Assembly (NCBI RefSeq): GCF_008642275.1 | Contig: NZ_CP029189.1 | Coordinates: 4,500,501 to 4,564,500, forward strand | DNA: 64,000 bases | Source of the DNA: Streptomyces venezuelae | Lineage (GTDB): Bacteria > Actinomycetota > Actinomycetes > Streptomycetales > Streptomycetaceae | Reading direction: 5' to 3' | Program-made: the position numbers and the translations under genes | Shown here: positions 35,558 to 42,469 of the stretch, in pieces | How the letters are laid out: each line of letters begins with the position of its first letter | How positions within the stretch are numbered: the stretch's first letter is position 1 | The notes under the pieces: generated by a model | Databases searched by the model: none | The model's input: the letters and a program-made list of their open reading frames with translations, nothing else | What the model was told of the DNA's origin: nothing

Positions 35558-35727
35558 GTCACCAGCCCGACCAGCGCGGCGAGGGTGAGCCCGCCCACGG
35601 TGATCGGGAGGACCGCGAACCAGGGCAGGTCCGCCCCGCCGGTGCTCTCCACCAGGTAGAGCCCGCCCGCCACCACCAGCACCAGTCCCGCGATCAGCCG
35701 TCCCGGCTGGAACTCATGACGCCGCAC
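35503..35727 (-). CDS. Small membrane protein, 74 residues
   Basis: The start chosen is GTG 35727 (VRRHEFQPGRLIAGLVLVVAG), which overlaps the end of the upstream PspC-domain gene by 14 bases and implies translational coupling. Two membrane helices (about 11-28 and 37-60) are separated by STGGADLPWF, and the tail is basic (RRDRRERITESS). The 3' end overlaps the convergent DoxX gene. It is probably a partner of the PspC-domain protein; the function is unknown. Confidence 0.72.
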   Translation of the reverse strand: MRRHEFQPGRLIAGLVLVVAGGLYLVESTGGADLPWFAVLPITVGGLTLAALVGLVTYAVRRDRRERITESSDR

Positions 35728-37042
35728 GGGCCACCTCCACCTGTCCGAAGTCCGCACCGAGGTGCAGCTCGATCGTCCCGCCGGCCTCGGTGCCGGCCGC
35801 CGGCGCGAGGGTCTCCGTACGGTTCTGCCCGCCGATCCGCTCGATCCGGTCCGCGCGGTCCCCGGGCATCTGTACGTCGCCCATCCGATGGATGGTGACA
35901 TCGGCCAGCGCGGTGACCTCCCGCGGCAGGACCACCTTGAGCCGGCCCGCCTCGATGGACGCCTCGACGGCCACGGTGGTGCCCTTCGGGACGTCCAGCC
36001 GGCTCAGGTCCAGCGTGGCGAGCCCGGTGCGCGCCTCGTACACGGGCCTCACGTCGGCCACCGCGGCCGGACGCCATTCGACCTCCCGCCAGTCCGTGCC
36101 GATCTGCCGGGGCAGTGCGGCCGCGCCAGCGAGCAGGCACGCGGTGAACAGGGCCAGCACGATCGTGCCGAACCCGGTACGCCCCAGCAGGGAGCTGACC
36201 GCGAGGCCCAGGCCGAAGACGATCAGCGCGGCGGCCAGCCCGGTCTGCAGGGCCTCACCGAGCGGGTTGCCCTCCCAGACCGCCGCGGTCCCCGCGATCC
36301 CGGCCAGCAGCGCCAGCACGAACACCCGGCCGCCGATGCCGCCGCGCGGGCGGGCCGGGGCGACGGGAGCCTTCGCGGCCGCCGCCGGGGTGCCGCCGGT
36401 CACCACCGGATCCGCCGCGTCGTCGGGCCCCCACAGGTATCCCGTCCCGCCGACCGGACCCGTCGTACCGTCCTTGACCAGCGGGTCCCGCCACCAGGAG
36501 GGGCCGCCGGGGGTGGGCGGCGCCTGCGTCTCCGGCGGGGCGGGGGAGTGCGCGGCGCGCGGGGCGCCACCGGCCGGATCGGGCGCCGCCTGCGCCTCGG
36601 GCCGGTAGGTGTGCCGGTTGCGCTGCGACCAGTACGAGGCCCCGCCCAGCGCCAGGACGACCAGTACCGAGAAGGCCGCCAGCCCGCCGTTGTCCAGCAT
36701 CGACAGGAACAGCGCGCAGCCCACCAGCGCGGCGAACACCGCCGCCAGCGTGGCCCCCTCGACCCGGCCGGTCAGCAGCTTCTTCGCCTCGCTGTCCTCC
36801 TCGCCCTCCAGGGGGAGCAGCAGCCACGCGAAGCCGTAGAAGATCAGACCGACGCCGCCGGTGACCGCGAGGACACCGAGGACGATCCGGAAGACCACCG
36901 GATCCAGGTCGAAGTACCGGCCGAGACCGCCGCACACGCCCGCGAGGACCTTGTCGCGCTTGCTGCGGCGCAGGGGCGGCCGGGCGTCGGCGGCCCGCGG
37001 GGCCCCGGGCTCGGCCGGCGGGGCGTCGTGTACTTCGGTCAT
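35714..37042 (-). CDS. PspC-domain membrane protein with LiaF-like C-terminal domain
   Basis: The start chosen is ATG 37042 (MTEVHDAPPAEPG), giving 442 residues. The PspC domain is at about 25-85 (LRRSKRDKVLAGVCGGLGRYFDLDPVVFRIV). Further membrane helices, a long Pro/Ala-rich loop and a cluster of helices (about 240-310) follow. The last 100 residues (ARTGLATLDLSRLDVPKG, VEASIEAGRLKVVLP, ELHLGADFGQVEV) resemble the beta domain of LiaF-type regulators of envelope-stress systems. It is divergent from a PspC-domain histidine kinase, so it likely modulates that sensor. Confidence 0.87.
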   Translation of the reverse strand: MTEVHDAPPAEPGAPRAADARPPLRRSKRDKVLAGVCGGLGRYFDLDPVVFRIVLGVLAVTGGVGLIFYGFAWLLLPLEGEEDSEAKKLLTGRVEGATLAAVFAALVGCALFLSMLDNGGLAAFSVLVVLALGGASYWSQRNRHTYRPEAQAAPDPAGGAPRAAHSPAPPETQAPPTPGGPSWWRDPLVKDGTTGPVGGTGYLWGPDDAADPVVTGGTPAAAAKAPVAPARPRGGIGGRVFVLALLAGIAGTAAVWEGNPLGEALQTGLAAALIVFGLGLAVSSLLGRTGFGTIVLALFTACLLAGAAALPRQIGTDWREVEWRPAAVADVRPVYEARTGLATLDLSRLDVPKGTTVAVEASIEAGRLKVVLPREVTALADVTIHRMGDVQMPGDRADRIERIGGQNRTETLAPAAGTEAGGTIELHLGADFGQVEVARAAS

Positions 37043-37105
37043 GGGTCCATGGTGACGGCCCGCCGGAGCGACCGGCATCCGGCCCTACCCTGGTGCAACC
37101 CTGAT

Positions 37106-37130
37106 ATCCCCCCGGTACAAGTGGGGGGAT
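37106..37130. promoter_or_regulatory. Inverted repeat between the divergent PspC-domain genes
   Basis: ATCCCCCC (37106-37113) and GGGGGGAT (37123-37130) are perfect 8-bp arms around a 9-base centre. CCCTGAT flanks it on the left (about 37100) and recurs at 37132. It is a candidate operator for the response regulator encoded downstream. Confidence 0.5.
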
Positions 37131-37173
37131 GCCCTGATGACCGGCCCCCGCCGGGCGTGTGACCCTTGGTGAC

Positions 37174-38469
37174 ATGCCCGTAGCCGCCGCTCCCCGTACC
37201 CCGCACGCACCGGACGCCGACGAGGTGCCGCAGCGCAAGCTCTATCGCAGCGCCGACGGCCGGATGCTCGGCGGTGTGGCGCGCGGTCTCGCCGGGCACC
37301 TCGGGCTGCCGGTGGGCTGGGTCCGCCTGGCGTTCCTCCTGCTGTTCATGTGGGGCGACGGGCTGGGCGTGCTGCTGTACGCCGCGTTCTGGGTCTTCGT
37401 GCCGCTCGGCGTCGGCGGCCGGACCGGACACCGCTCCTTCTTCGAGACCCTCCCCGACGGCACCCGCCGGCTGCGCAAACCCGACCGCGGGCAGATCACC
37501 GCGCTGATCGCCCTGTTCATCGGTGCGGGCATCTTCATCTCCAAGGTCCAGATGGGCGGCGCGTCCGGCCGGTACGTGTGGCCGACGCTGCTGGTCGGAG
37601 CCGGGGTCGTGCTCGTGTGGCGGCAGGCCGACAACGCCCGCCGGGCCCACTGGTCCACGGCCGCCGGACGGCACGGACGCCTCTTCCAGGTCGCGCGGGC
37701 CCTGGCCGGCGTCGCCCTGGTCGGGGTGGGCCTGACCGTCTTCATCGTCGTACGGGGCTCCGCCGCACAGCTCGGCAACGTCCTCACCGCCACCCTCGCC
37801 GTCCTCGTCGGCGTGGCGCTGCTCGCCGGCCCCTGGCTGATCCGGATGACCCAGGACCTGTCCGAGGAACGGCTGATGCGCATCCGCGCCCAGGAGCGCG
37901 CCGAGGTCGCCGCCCACGTGCACGACTCGGTGCTGCACACGCTCACCCTGATCCAGCGCAACGCGGAGGACGTCTCCGAAGTGCGCCGCCTCGCCCGGGC
38001 GCAGGAACGCGAACTGCGGAACTGGCTCTACAAGCCGGAGGGCACCGGGAAGGACGAGGCGGAGGAGCCGGCCACCCTCGCGGAGGCGGTGAAGAAGACC
38101 GCCGCCGAGGTGGAGGACCACCACGGCGTCCCGATCGAGGTCGTGGTCGTCGGTGACTGCCCGCTCGACGAGCGGCTGGCCGCACAGATCCAGGCCGCGC
38201 GCGAGGCGATGGTCAACGCCGCCAAGTACGGTGGCGAGGGCGGCCCCGTACAGGTGTACGCGGAGGTGGAGGGGCAGACGGTGTTCGTGTCCGTACGGGA
38301 CCGGGGCCCCGGTTTCGACATCGACGCGGTACCGGGCGACCGCATGGGCGTACGAGAATCGATCATCGGCCGGATGCAGCGCAACGGCGGGACCGCACGA
38401 CTGCGGTCCGCGCCCGACGGCGGCACGGAAGTCGAGCTGGAGATGGAGAGGGCGGCGAACACAGCATGA
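37174..38469 (+). CDS. PspC-domain sensor histidine kinase
   Basis: The start chosen is ATG 37174 (MPVAAAPRTPHAP), giving 431 residues; GTG 37159 is an alternative. An N-terminal PspC domain (about 25-80: KLYRSADGRMLGGVARGLAGHLGLPVGWVR) is followed by four or more membrane helices. A HisKA_3 segment has His in AEVAAHVHDSVLHTL near 250, and the ATPase domain has REAMVNAAKYGG near 348 and DRGPGFD near 375. It would phosphorylate the response regulator whose ATG overlaps its stop (ATGA). The input is probably envelope stress through the PspC/LiaF-like partner encoded divergently. Confidence 0.92.
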   Translation: MPVAAAPRTPHAPDADEVPQRKLYRSADGRMLGGVARGLAGHLGLPVGWVRLAFLLLFMWGDGLGVLLYAAFWVFVPLGVGGRTGHRSFFETLPDGTRRLRKPDRGQITALIALFIGAGIFISKVQMGGASGRYVWPTLLVGAGVVLVWRQADNARRAHWSTAAGRHGRLFQVARALAGVALVGVGLTVFIVVRGSAAQLGNVLTATLAVLVGVALLAGPWLIRMTQDLSEERLMRIRAQERAEVAAHVHDSVLHTLTLIQRNAEDVSEVRRLARAQERELRNWLYKPEGTGKDEAEEPATLAEAVKKTAAEVEDHHGVPIEVVVVGDCPLDERLAAQIQAAREAMVNAAKYGGEGGPVQVYAEVEGQTVFVSVRDRGPGFDIDAVPGDRMGVRESIIGRMQRNGGTARLRSAPDGGTEVELEMERAANTA

Positions 38470-39164
38470 CCGAGGCCGGAGGAAGCGCAGGCGTGGGGGA
38501 GACCAGGCGGGTCCGGGTGGTGCTCGTCGACGACCACAGGATGTTCCGTACGGGGGTGCAGGCCGAGATCGGCGAGACGGGCCGGACGGGCGTCGAGGTC
38601 GTCGGCGAGGCGGCCGACGTCGACCAGGCCGTCGCCGTCATCACCGCCACCCGGCCCGAGGTGGTCCTGCTCGACGTCCACCTGCCCGGAGGCGGCGGCG
38701 TCGAGGTACTGCGGCGCTGCGCCCCGCTGATGGCGGCCGCCGAGAACCCGGTGCGGTTCCTGGCGCTGTCGGTGTCGGACGCGGCCGAGGACGTCATCGG
38801 GGTCATCCGGGGCGGTGCGCGCGGGTACGTCACCAAGACCATCACCGGTACCGACCTGGTGGACTCGGTCTTCCGCGTGCAGGACGGGGACGCGGTGTTC
38901 TCGCCGCGGCTGGCGGGCTTCGTGCTCGACGCGTTCGCCTCGACGGACGCGCCGCCGGTCGACGAGGACCTGGACCGGCTCACGCAGCGCGAGCGCGAGG
39001 TGCTGCGGCTGATCGCGCGCGGGTACGCCTACAAGGAGATCGCCAAGCAGCTCTTCATCTCGGTGAAGACGGTCGAGTCGCACGTCTCGGCCGTCCTGCG
39101 CAAGCTCCAGCTCTCCAACCGGCACGAGCTGACCCGCTGGGCGACGGCCCGCCGCCTGGTCTGA
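38466..39164 (+). CDS. NarL/LuxR-family response regulator
   Basis: The 232-residue protein overlaps the kinase gene by 4 bases (ATGA). Its receiver domain has VVLVDDHRMFRTG near 18, the phosphoacceptor Asp in VVLLDVHLPGGGG near 69 and Lys in GYVTKTITG near 122. The LuxR HTH (about 165-228) contains LTQREREVLRLIARGYAYKEIAKQLFIS and KTVESHVSAVLRKLQ. It is the partner of the PspC-domain kinase. Likely targets include the divergent PspC gene and its own operon. Confidence 0.94.
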   Translation: MTEAGGSAGVGETRRVRVVLVDDHRMFRTGVQAEIGETGRTGVEVVGEAADVDQAVAVITATRPEVVLLDVHLPGGGGVEVLRRCAPLMAAAENPVRFLALSVSDAAEDVIGVIRGGARGYVTKTITGTDLVDSVFRVQDGDAVFSPRLAGFVLDAFASTDAPPVDEDLDRLTQREREVLRLIARGYAYKEIAKQLFISVKTVESHVSAVLRKLQLSNRHELTRWATARRLV

Positions 39165-39260
39165 TTCCGTCCCCGGTCCGACGTCTGACCTGCGGTGTGA
39201 CCCACGCCGCAGGCCGACCTGGCAACCAGGAGCGCGCACGCCGCCCTCTAGGCTGGCGTG

Positions 39261-40364
39261 ATGAGCTTGACCGGTACACCCTTCTTCGCGTCGGTGATCG
39301 CCCTCACGGTGATCGCCGTCGTCCTTCCGCTGGCCGTATGGAGCAAGGTGCGCGGCCCGGCCGCCGTACGCACGCTCCTGCGCGCGTTGATGGTGGTGTT
39401 CGCCCAGGTCACAGCCGTCGCCGTGGTGTTCGTCGCGGTCAACCGGGCCGAGCACTTCTACGCCTCCTGGAGTGACCTGCTCGGCACGGGCAAGTACGTC
39501 ACGGCCGCACCCGACCTCGGCCCGGACGGGCTCGGCGGCAAGAAGGTCGAAGAGGCGCCGAAGGTCAGGCAGGAGTTCCAGCCCGTCGAGGGACTGGGCG
39601 GCCGGGTCAGGAAGACCGAGCTCGACGGCAAGATCTCCGGGGTCAAGGGCGATGTCATGGTGTGGCTGCCGCCGCAGTACGACGACCCGGCCTACAAGGA
39701 CAAGAAGTTCCCGGTGGTCGAGCTCATACCCGGCATACCCGGGACGGGGAAGTCCTGGTTCCAGGGACTCAAGGCGCACGAGGTGCTGGAGCCGCTGATG
39801 AAGAGCGGCAAGGTACAGCCGTTCATCCTGGTCTCGCCGCGCGCCATGCTGGTCGGCAACGGCGACACCGGCTGCGCCAACATCCCCGGCAAGGTCAACG
39901 CGGACAGCTGGTTCAGCGTCGACGTCCGCAAGATGGTCGTCGACAACTTCCGGGCCTCGGACGAGGCCCGCACCTGGGGCGTGGCCGGCTACTCGGCGGG
40001 CGCCTACTGCGCGGCCAAGCTCGCGATCGCCCACCCCGACCGCTACAGCGCGGCCGTCTCGCTGTCGGGCTACAACGACCCGGGCCAGGAGCCCTCGTCG
40101 CTGGTCGCCAAGGACCCCGAACTGCGCCGCACGCACAACCTGAAGAACGTGCTCCAGGCCGCGCCCACCCCGCCCGCAGTGTCGCTGTGGATGTCGGGGG
40201 CCGAGCACGACGGCTACCTGTCCGGCACGGACCTCAAGGCGATCGCCAAGACCCCGACCGTGGTGCACGCGGAGAAGGTCGTCGGCGGCCACAACCTCGA
40301 ATCGTGGACGAGGCAGCTGCCGCAGACCTTCGGCTGGCTGAGCGGCATCGTCAAGGCTCCCTAG
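39261..40364 (+). CDS. Alpha/beta-hydrolase (esterase D/antigen 85-like), membrane anchored
   Basis: The start chosen is ATG 39261, directly after GTG 39258. TAGGCT lies 6-7 bases upstream, suggesting a leaderless mRNA. The protein is 367 residues. Two or three membrane helices (about 5-70) are followed by a hydrolase domain from about 125 (GDVMVWLPPQYDD, ELIPGIPGTGKSWFQG) with nucleophile GYSAGAYCA near 250, an acid near SGAEHDGYLSG and catalytic His in VGGHNLESW near 350. The type resembles extracellular putative esterases. The substrate is unknown. Confidence 0.85.
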   Translation: MSLTGTPFFASVIALTVIAVVLPLAVWSKVRGPAAVRTLLRALMVVFAQVTAVAVVFVAVNRAEHFYASWSDLLGTGKYVTAAPDLGPDGLGGKKVEEAPKVRQEFQPVEGLGGRVRKTELDGKISGVKGDVMVWLPPQYDDPAYKDKKFPVVELIPGIPGTGKSWFQGLKAHEVLEPLMKSGKVQPFILVSPRAMLVGNGDTGCANIPGKVNADSWFSVDVRKMVVDNFRASDEARTWGVAGYSAGAYCAAKLAIAHPDRYSAAVSLSGYNDPGQEPSSLVAKDPELRRTHNLKNVLQAAPTPPAVSLWMSGAEHDGYLSGTDLKAIAKTPTVVHAEKVVGGHNLESWTRQLPQTFGWLSGIVKAP

Positions 40365-40395
40365 GCGGGTACTTTTGCGGGACACGCCCCAGGGG

Positions 40396-41463
40396 TCACG
40401 CGGGGCGGGAGGCGCCGGCCCAGGGCATCGAGTCGATCGGCGCCAGCCGGACCGTGGACCCGGGGCGCGGGGCGTGGATCATCTGGCCGTTGCCGACGTA
40501 GAGGCCCACGTGGGTCACCCCGGAGTAGAAGAACACCAGGTCGCCGGGGGCCAGCTGGTCGCGGGACACGCGCCGGCCGGCGTTGATCTGGGTGTAGGTG
40601 GTGCGGGGCAGCGAGACCCCGGCCGAGCGCCAGGCCGCCTGCGTCAGGCCGGAGCAGTCGAAGGACCCCGGGCCGGTCGCTCCCCAGACGTACGGCTTGC
40701 CGATCGCCGTGTACGCGAAGGCCACGGCGCGGGCCGCGCGTGAGCCGTCGGACGGGGGCGGGGGCGCGGGCGTGCTGCCCCGGGAGCCGGCAGACGTGGC
40801 GGGTGCGGTGGCGGGACCGCCGGGCGACTGGGCCTCGTAGGCCGCCCGCTCCTCGGCGGTGAGCCGGGCCAGCAGGTTCTTGGCGGTGGTGAGCTTCTCC
40901 TCGATCACCGCCTTGTGCCCGGCGAGTTCGTCCTGCCGGGAACGCAGGTCCGCGAGCCGCCCGGCGGCCTGTTCGCGGAGCTTGCCGACCTCGTCGAGCC
41001 GGCGGCGCACGGTGGTGATCCCGGCGGCGTTGCGGTCCCCGGCGCGGGCGATGAAGGCGGCCTGGGAGAGGTACTCCTGCGGGTCGGAGGCCAGCGCGAG
41101 CTGGACCGCGGTGCCCAGGGACCCGCTGCGGTACTGGGAGGCGGCCAGCGTTCCGAGTGCGCTGCGGGCGGTGTTGAGCTGGTCGGTCTTGCGGGCGGTC
41201 TCCTCGCGCAGTCCGGTCAGCGCGCGTTCGGCCTCGTCCGCCTGTTCCTTCGCCCCGTTGTACTGCTCGGTCGCCGCCTCGGCCTCCTCGTAGAGCCGGT
41301 CCACCTCCGACTTGACCTGGTCGGGGGTGAGCCGGGGGTCGGCCTGGGAGGCGCCTTCGAAGACGGTGGCGGTGGCAGCGCCCGCGAGGGCGAGGGTGGC
41401 GGCGGTCGTCCGTACCGGGCCGCCGGAGAGCGGGCGCTGCCTGGGCTTTCGATGACTGGCCAC
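40396..41463 (-). CDS. Secreted NlpC/P60 peptidoglycan hydrolase with coiled coil
   Basis: The start chosen is GTG 41463 (VASHRKPRQRPLSGG), giving 355 residues. The signal peptide is at 1-45 with a basic head and an Ala-rich core. A coiled coil (about 55-215) follows, rich in EQYNGAKEQADEAERAL-type heptads. The NlpC/P60 domain (about 245-355) has catalytic Cys in SFDCSGLTQAAW, His in VTHVGLYVGNG and the third His in QMIHAPRPG. Such enzymes cut peptide cross-links in the wall, and the coiled coil usually holds them inactive until released. It is convergent with the esterase gene. Confidence 0.93.
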   Translation of the reverse strand: MASHRKPRQRPLSGGPVRTTAATLALAGAATATVFEGASQADPRLTPDQVKSEVDRLYEEAEAATEQYNGAKEQADEAERALTGLREETARKTDQLNTARSALGTLAASQYRSGSLGTAVQLALASDPQEYLSQAAFIARAGDRNAAGITTVRRRLDEVGKLREQAAGRLADLRSRQDELAGHKAVIEEKLTTAKNLLARLTAEERAAYEAQSPGGPATAPATSAGSRGSTPAPPPPSDGSRAARAVAFAYTAIGKPYVWGATGPGSFDCSGLTQAAWRSAGVSLPRTTYTQINAGRRVSRDQLAPGDLVFFYSGVTHVGLYVGNGQMIHAPRPGSTVRLAPIDSMPWAGASRPA

Positions 41464-41606
41464 GAGGGCCTCACGTCCTTCCTCTGTCGGTGCTTGGAGG
41501 AGGACGCTAGACCCGGAGGTAACGGGCGGATGACGGGATGACCGCAAGTGGTTCGATCCGACCGGAGCTGGCCGCCGAGGACCGGACTCGACTGTTCCGG
41601 TGTGGG

Positions 41607-41960
41607 TCAGTGCCAGAGAACGGCGATGAAGATGTTGATCACGGTCAGCCCGCCGACCGCGCCGAACAGCGCCTTGTCCACGTGCTCCTCGTCGCGCTTG
41701 ACGTAGACGAGGCAGAGGATCACGAACAGGATCGCGAGCTTCACGCCGACCTTGACGTTGTTGACGGGGGTCCCGTCCATCTCGTTGAAGCCGACCAGGA
41801 GTACGCCGGTGACGAGCATGGTGAGTGCGCCGTGCAGCATGGCGGGCGTGAAACGGGCGGTGCCCGCGCTCATCGCCTTCATCTGGGTCAGGAAGCCGCC
41901 GAGGAGCGAGGCGATTCCGATGATGTGCAGGCCGACGAAGACATTGATGAGTACGTCCAT
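41607..41960 (-). CDS. Small integral membrane protein, function unknown
   Basis: The 117-residue protein starts at ATG 41960 (MDVLINVFVGLHIIGIASLLGGFL). It has four membrane helices at about 5-25, 40-60, 70-88 and 97-115, with KRDEEHVDKA in the last cytoplasmic loop. The His near 12 and the spacing recall small heme- or copper-handling membrane proteins, but no clear ligand set is seen. It is divergent from the ArsR gene, which may control it. Confidence 0.75.
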   Translation of the reverse strand: MDVLINVFVGLHIIGIASLLGGFLTQMKAMSAGTARFTPAMLHGALTMLVTGVLLVGFNEMDGTPVNNVKVGVKLAILFVILCLVYVKRDEEHVDKALFGAVGGLTVINIFIAVLWH

Positions 41961-42060
41961 GGCGTCGAGCGTACGAGGCGGCCCGGTCGGCCGGAGAAGC
42001 GGGTCAGCTCCCTCCGCAGCTGCTCGATTCGATGATTTCGTAGGGCTGGGCGAGAGGACT

Positions 42061-42103
42061 GTACGAGATCTTCGAACAATTGGGCGGGGTCCGTACGAGA
42101 TCT
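42061..42103. promoter_or_regulatory. Two direct GTACGAGATCT repeats before the arsR-type gene
   Basis: GTACGAGATCT occurs at 42061-42071 and 42093-42103, 32 bases apart (three helical turns). TACAGT (42107-42112), a likely -10 box, follows and lies 6 bases before the ATG. Spacing and position suggest an autoregulatory operator. Confidence 0.5.
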
Positions 42104-42118
42104 GCGTACAGTGGGGGC

Positions 42119-42469
42119 ATGCCTGCCGCCGCCGCCGAGCCGACCCACCCCGCCGCCGACCGCATCGAGCTGGTCGAGGTCCTGGCGGCGCTCGGACACC
42201 CCGTCCGGCTGGAGATCGTCCGCAAGCTGTCCTGCGGCGAGGAGGCCTTCTGCGGCGAGGTCGTCCCGGACCTGCCCCGGTCCAGCGTCACGCACCACCT
42301 CAGGACGCTGCGCGAGAGCGGTCTCATCCGCCAGCGGCCCCAGGGCCGCAAGCTCTTCCTCGCGCTGCGCCGCGAGGACCTGGAGCTGCGTTTCCCCGGT
42401 CTGCTCGAACTCGTGCTGGCCTGTCGGTCCCGCCCCCTAGACTCGGAATGCGATGAGCAGCCTCTTTGA
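42119..42469 (+). CDS. ArsR-family winged-helix regulator
   Basis: The start chosen is ATG 42119 (MPAAAAEPTHPAADR), giving 116 residues. The winged helix contains ALGHPVRLEIVRKLSCGEEAFCGEV (about 25-49) and the recognition helix RSSVTHHLRTLRESGLI (about 56-72). Cysteines in SCGEEAFCGE lie where metal-sensing ArsR proteins place ligands, but many Streptomyces members with this pattern are not metal sensors. The mRNA is probably leaderless. Its 3' end overlaps pcrA by 17 bases, although pcrA appears to have its own promoter. Confidence 0.87.
   Translation: MPAAAAEPTHPAADRIELVEVLAALGHPVRLEIVRKLSCGEEAFCGEVVPDLPRSSVTHHLRTLRESGLIRQRPQGRKLFLALRREDLELRFPGLLELVLACRSRPLDSECDEQPL
42421..42443 (+). promoter_or_regulatory. 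DNA-damage-type promoter of pcrA (RecA-NDp-like)
   Basis: CTGTCGGTC (42421-42429), 8 bases and TAGACT (42438-42443) fit TTGTC(A/G)GTG-N8-TANNNT with two end mismatches in the first block and exact spacing. The predicted start falls just before ATG 42453. PafBC is the known activator of such promoters in actinobacteria. Confidence 0.55.
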
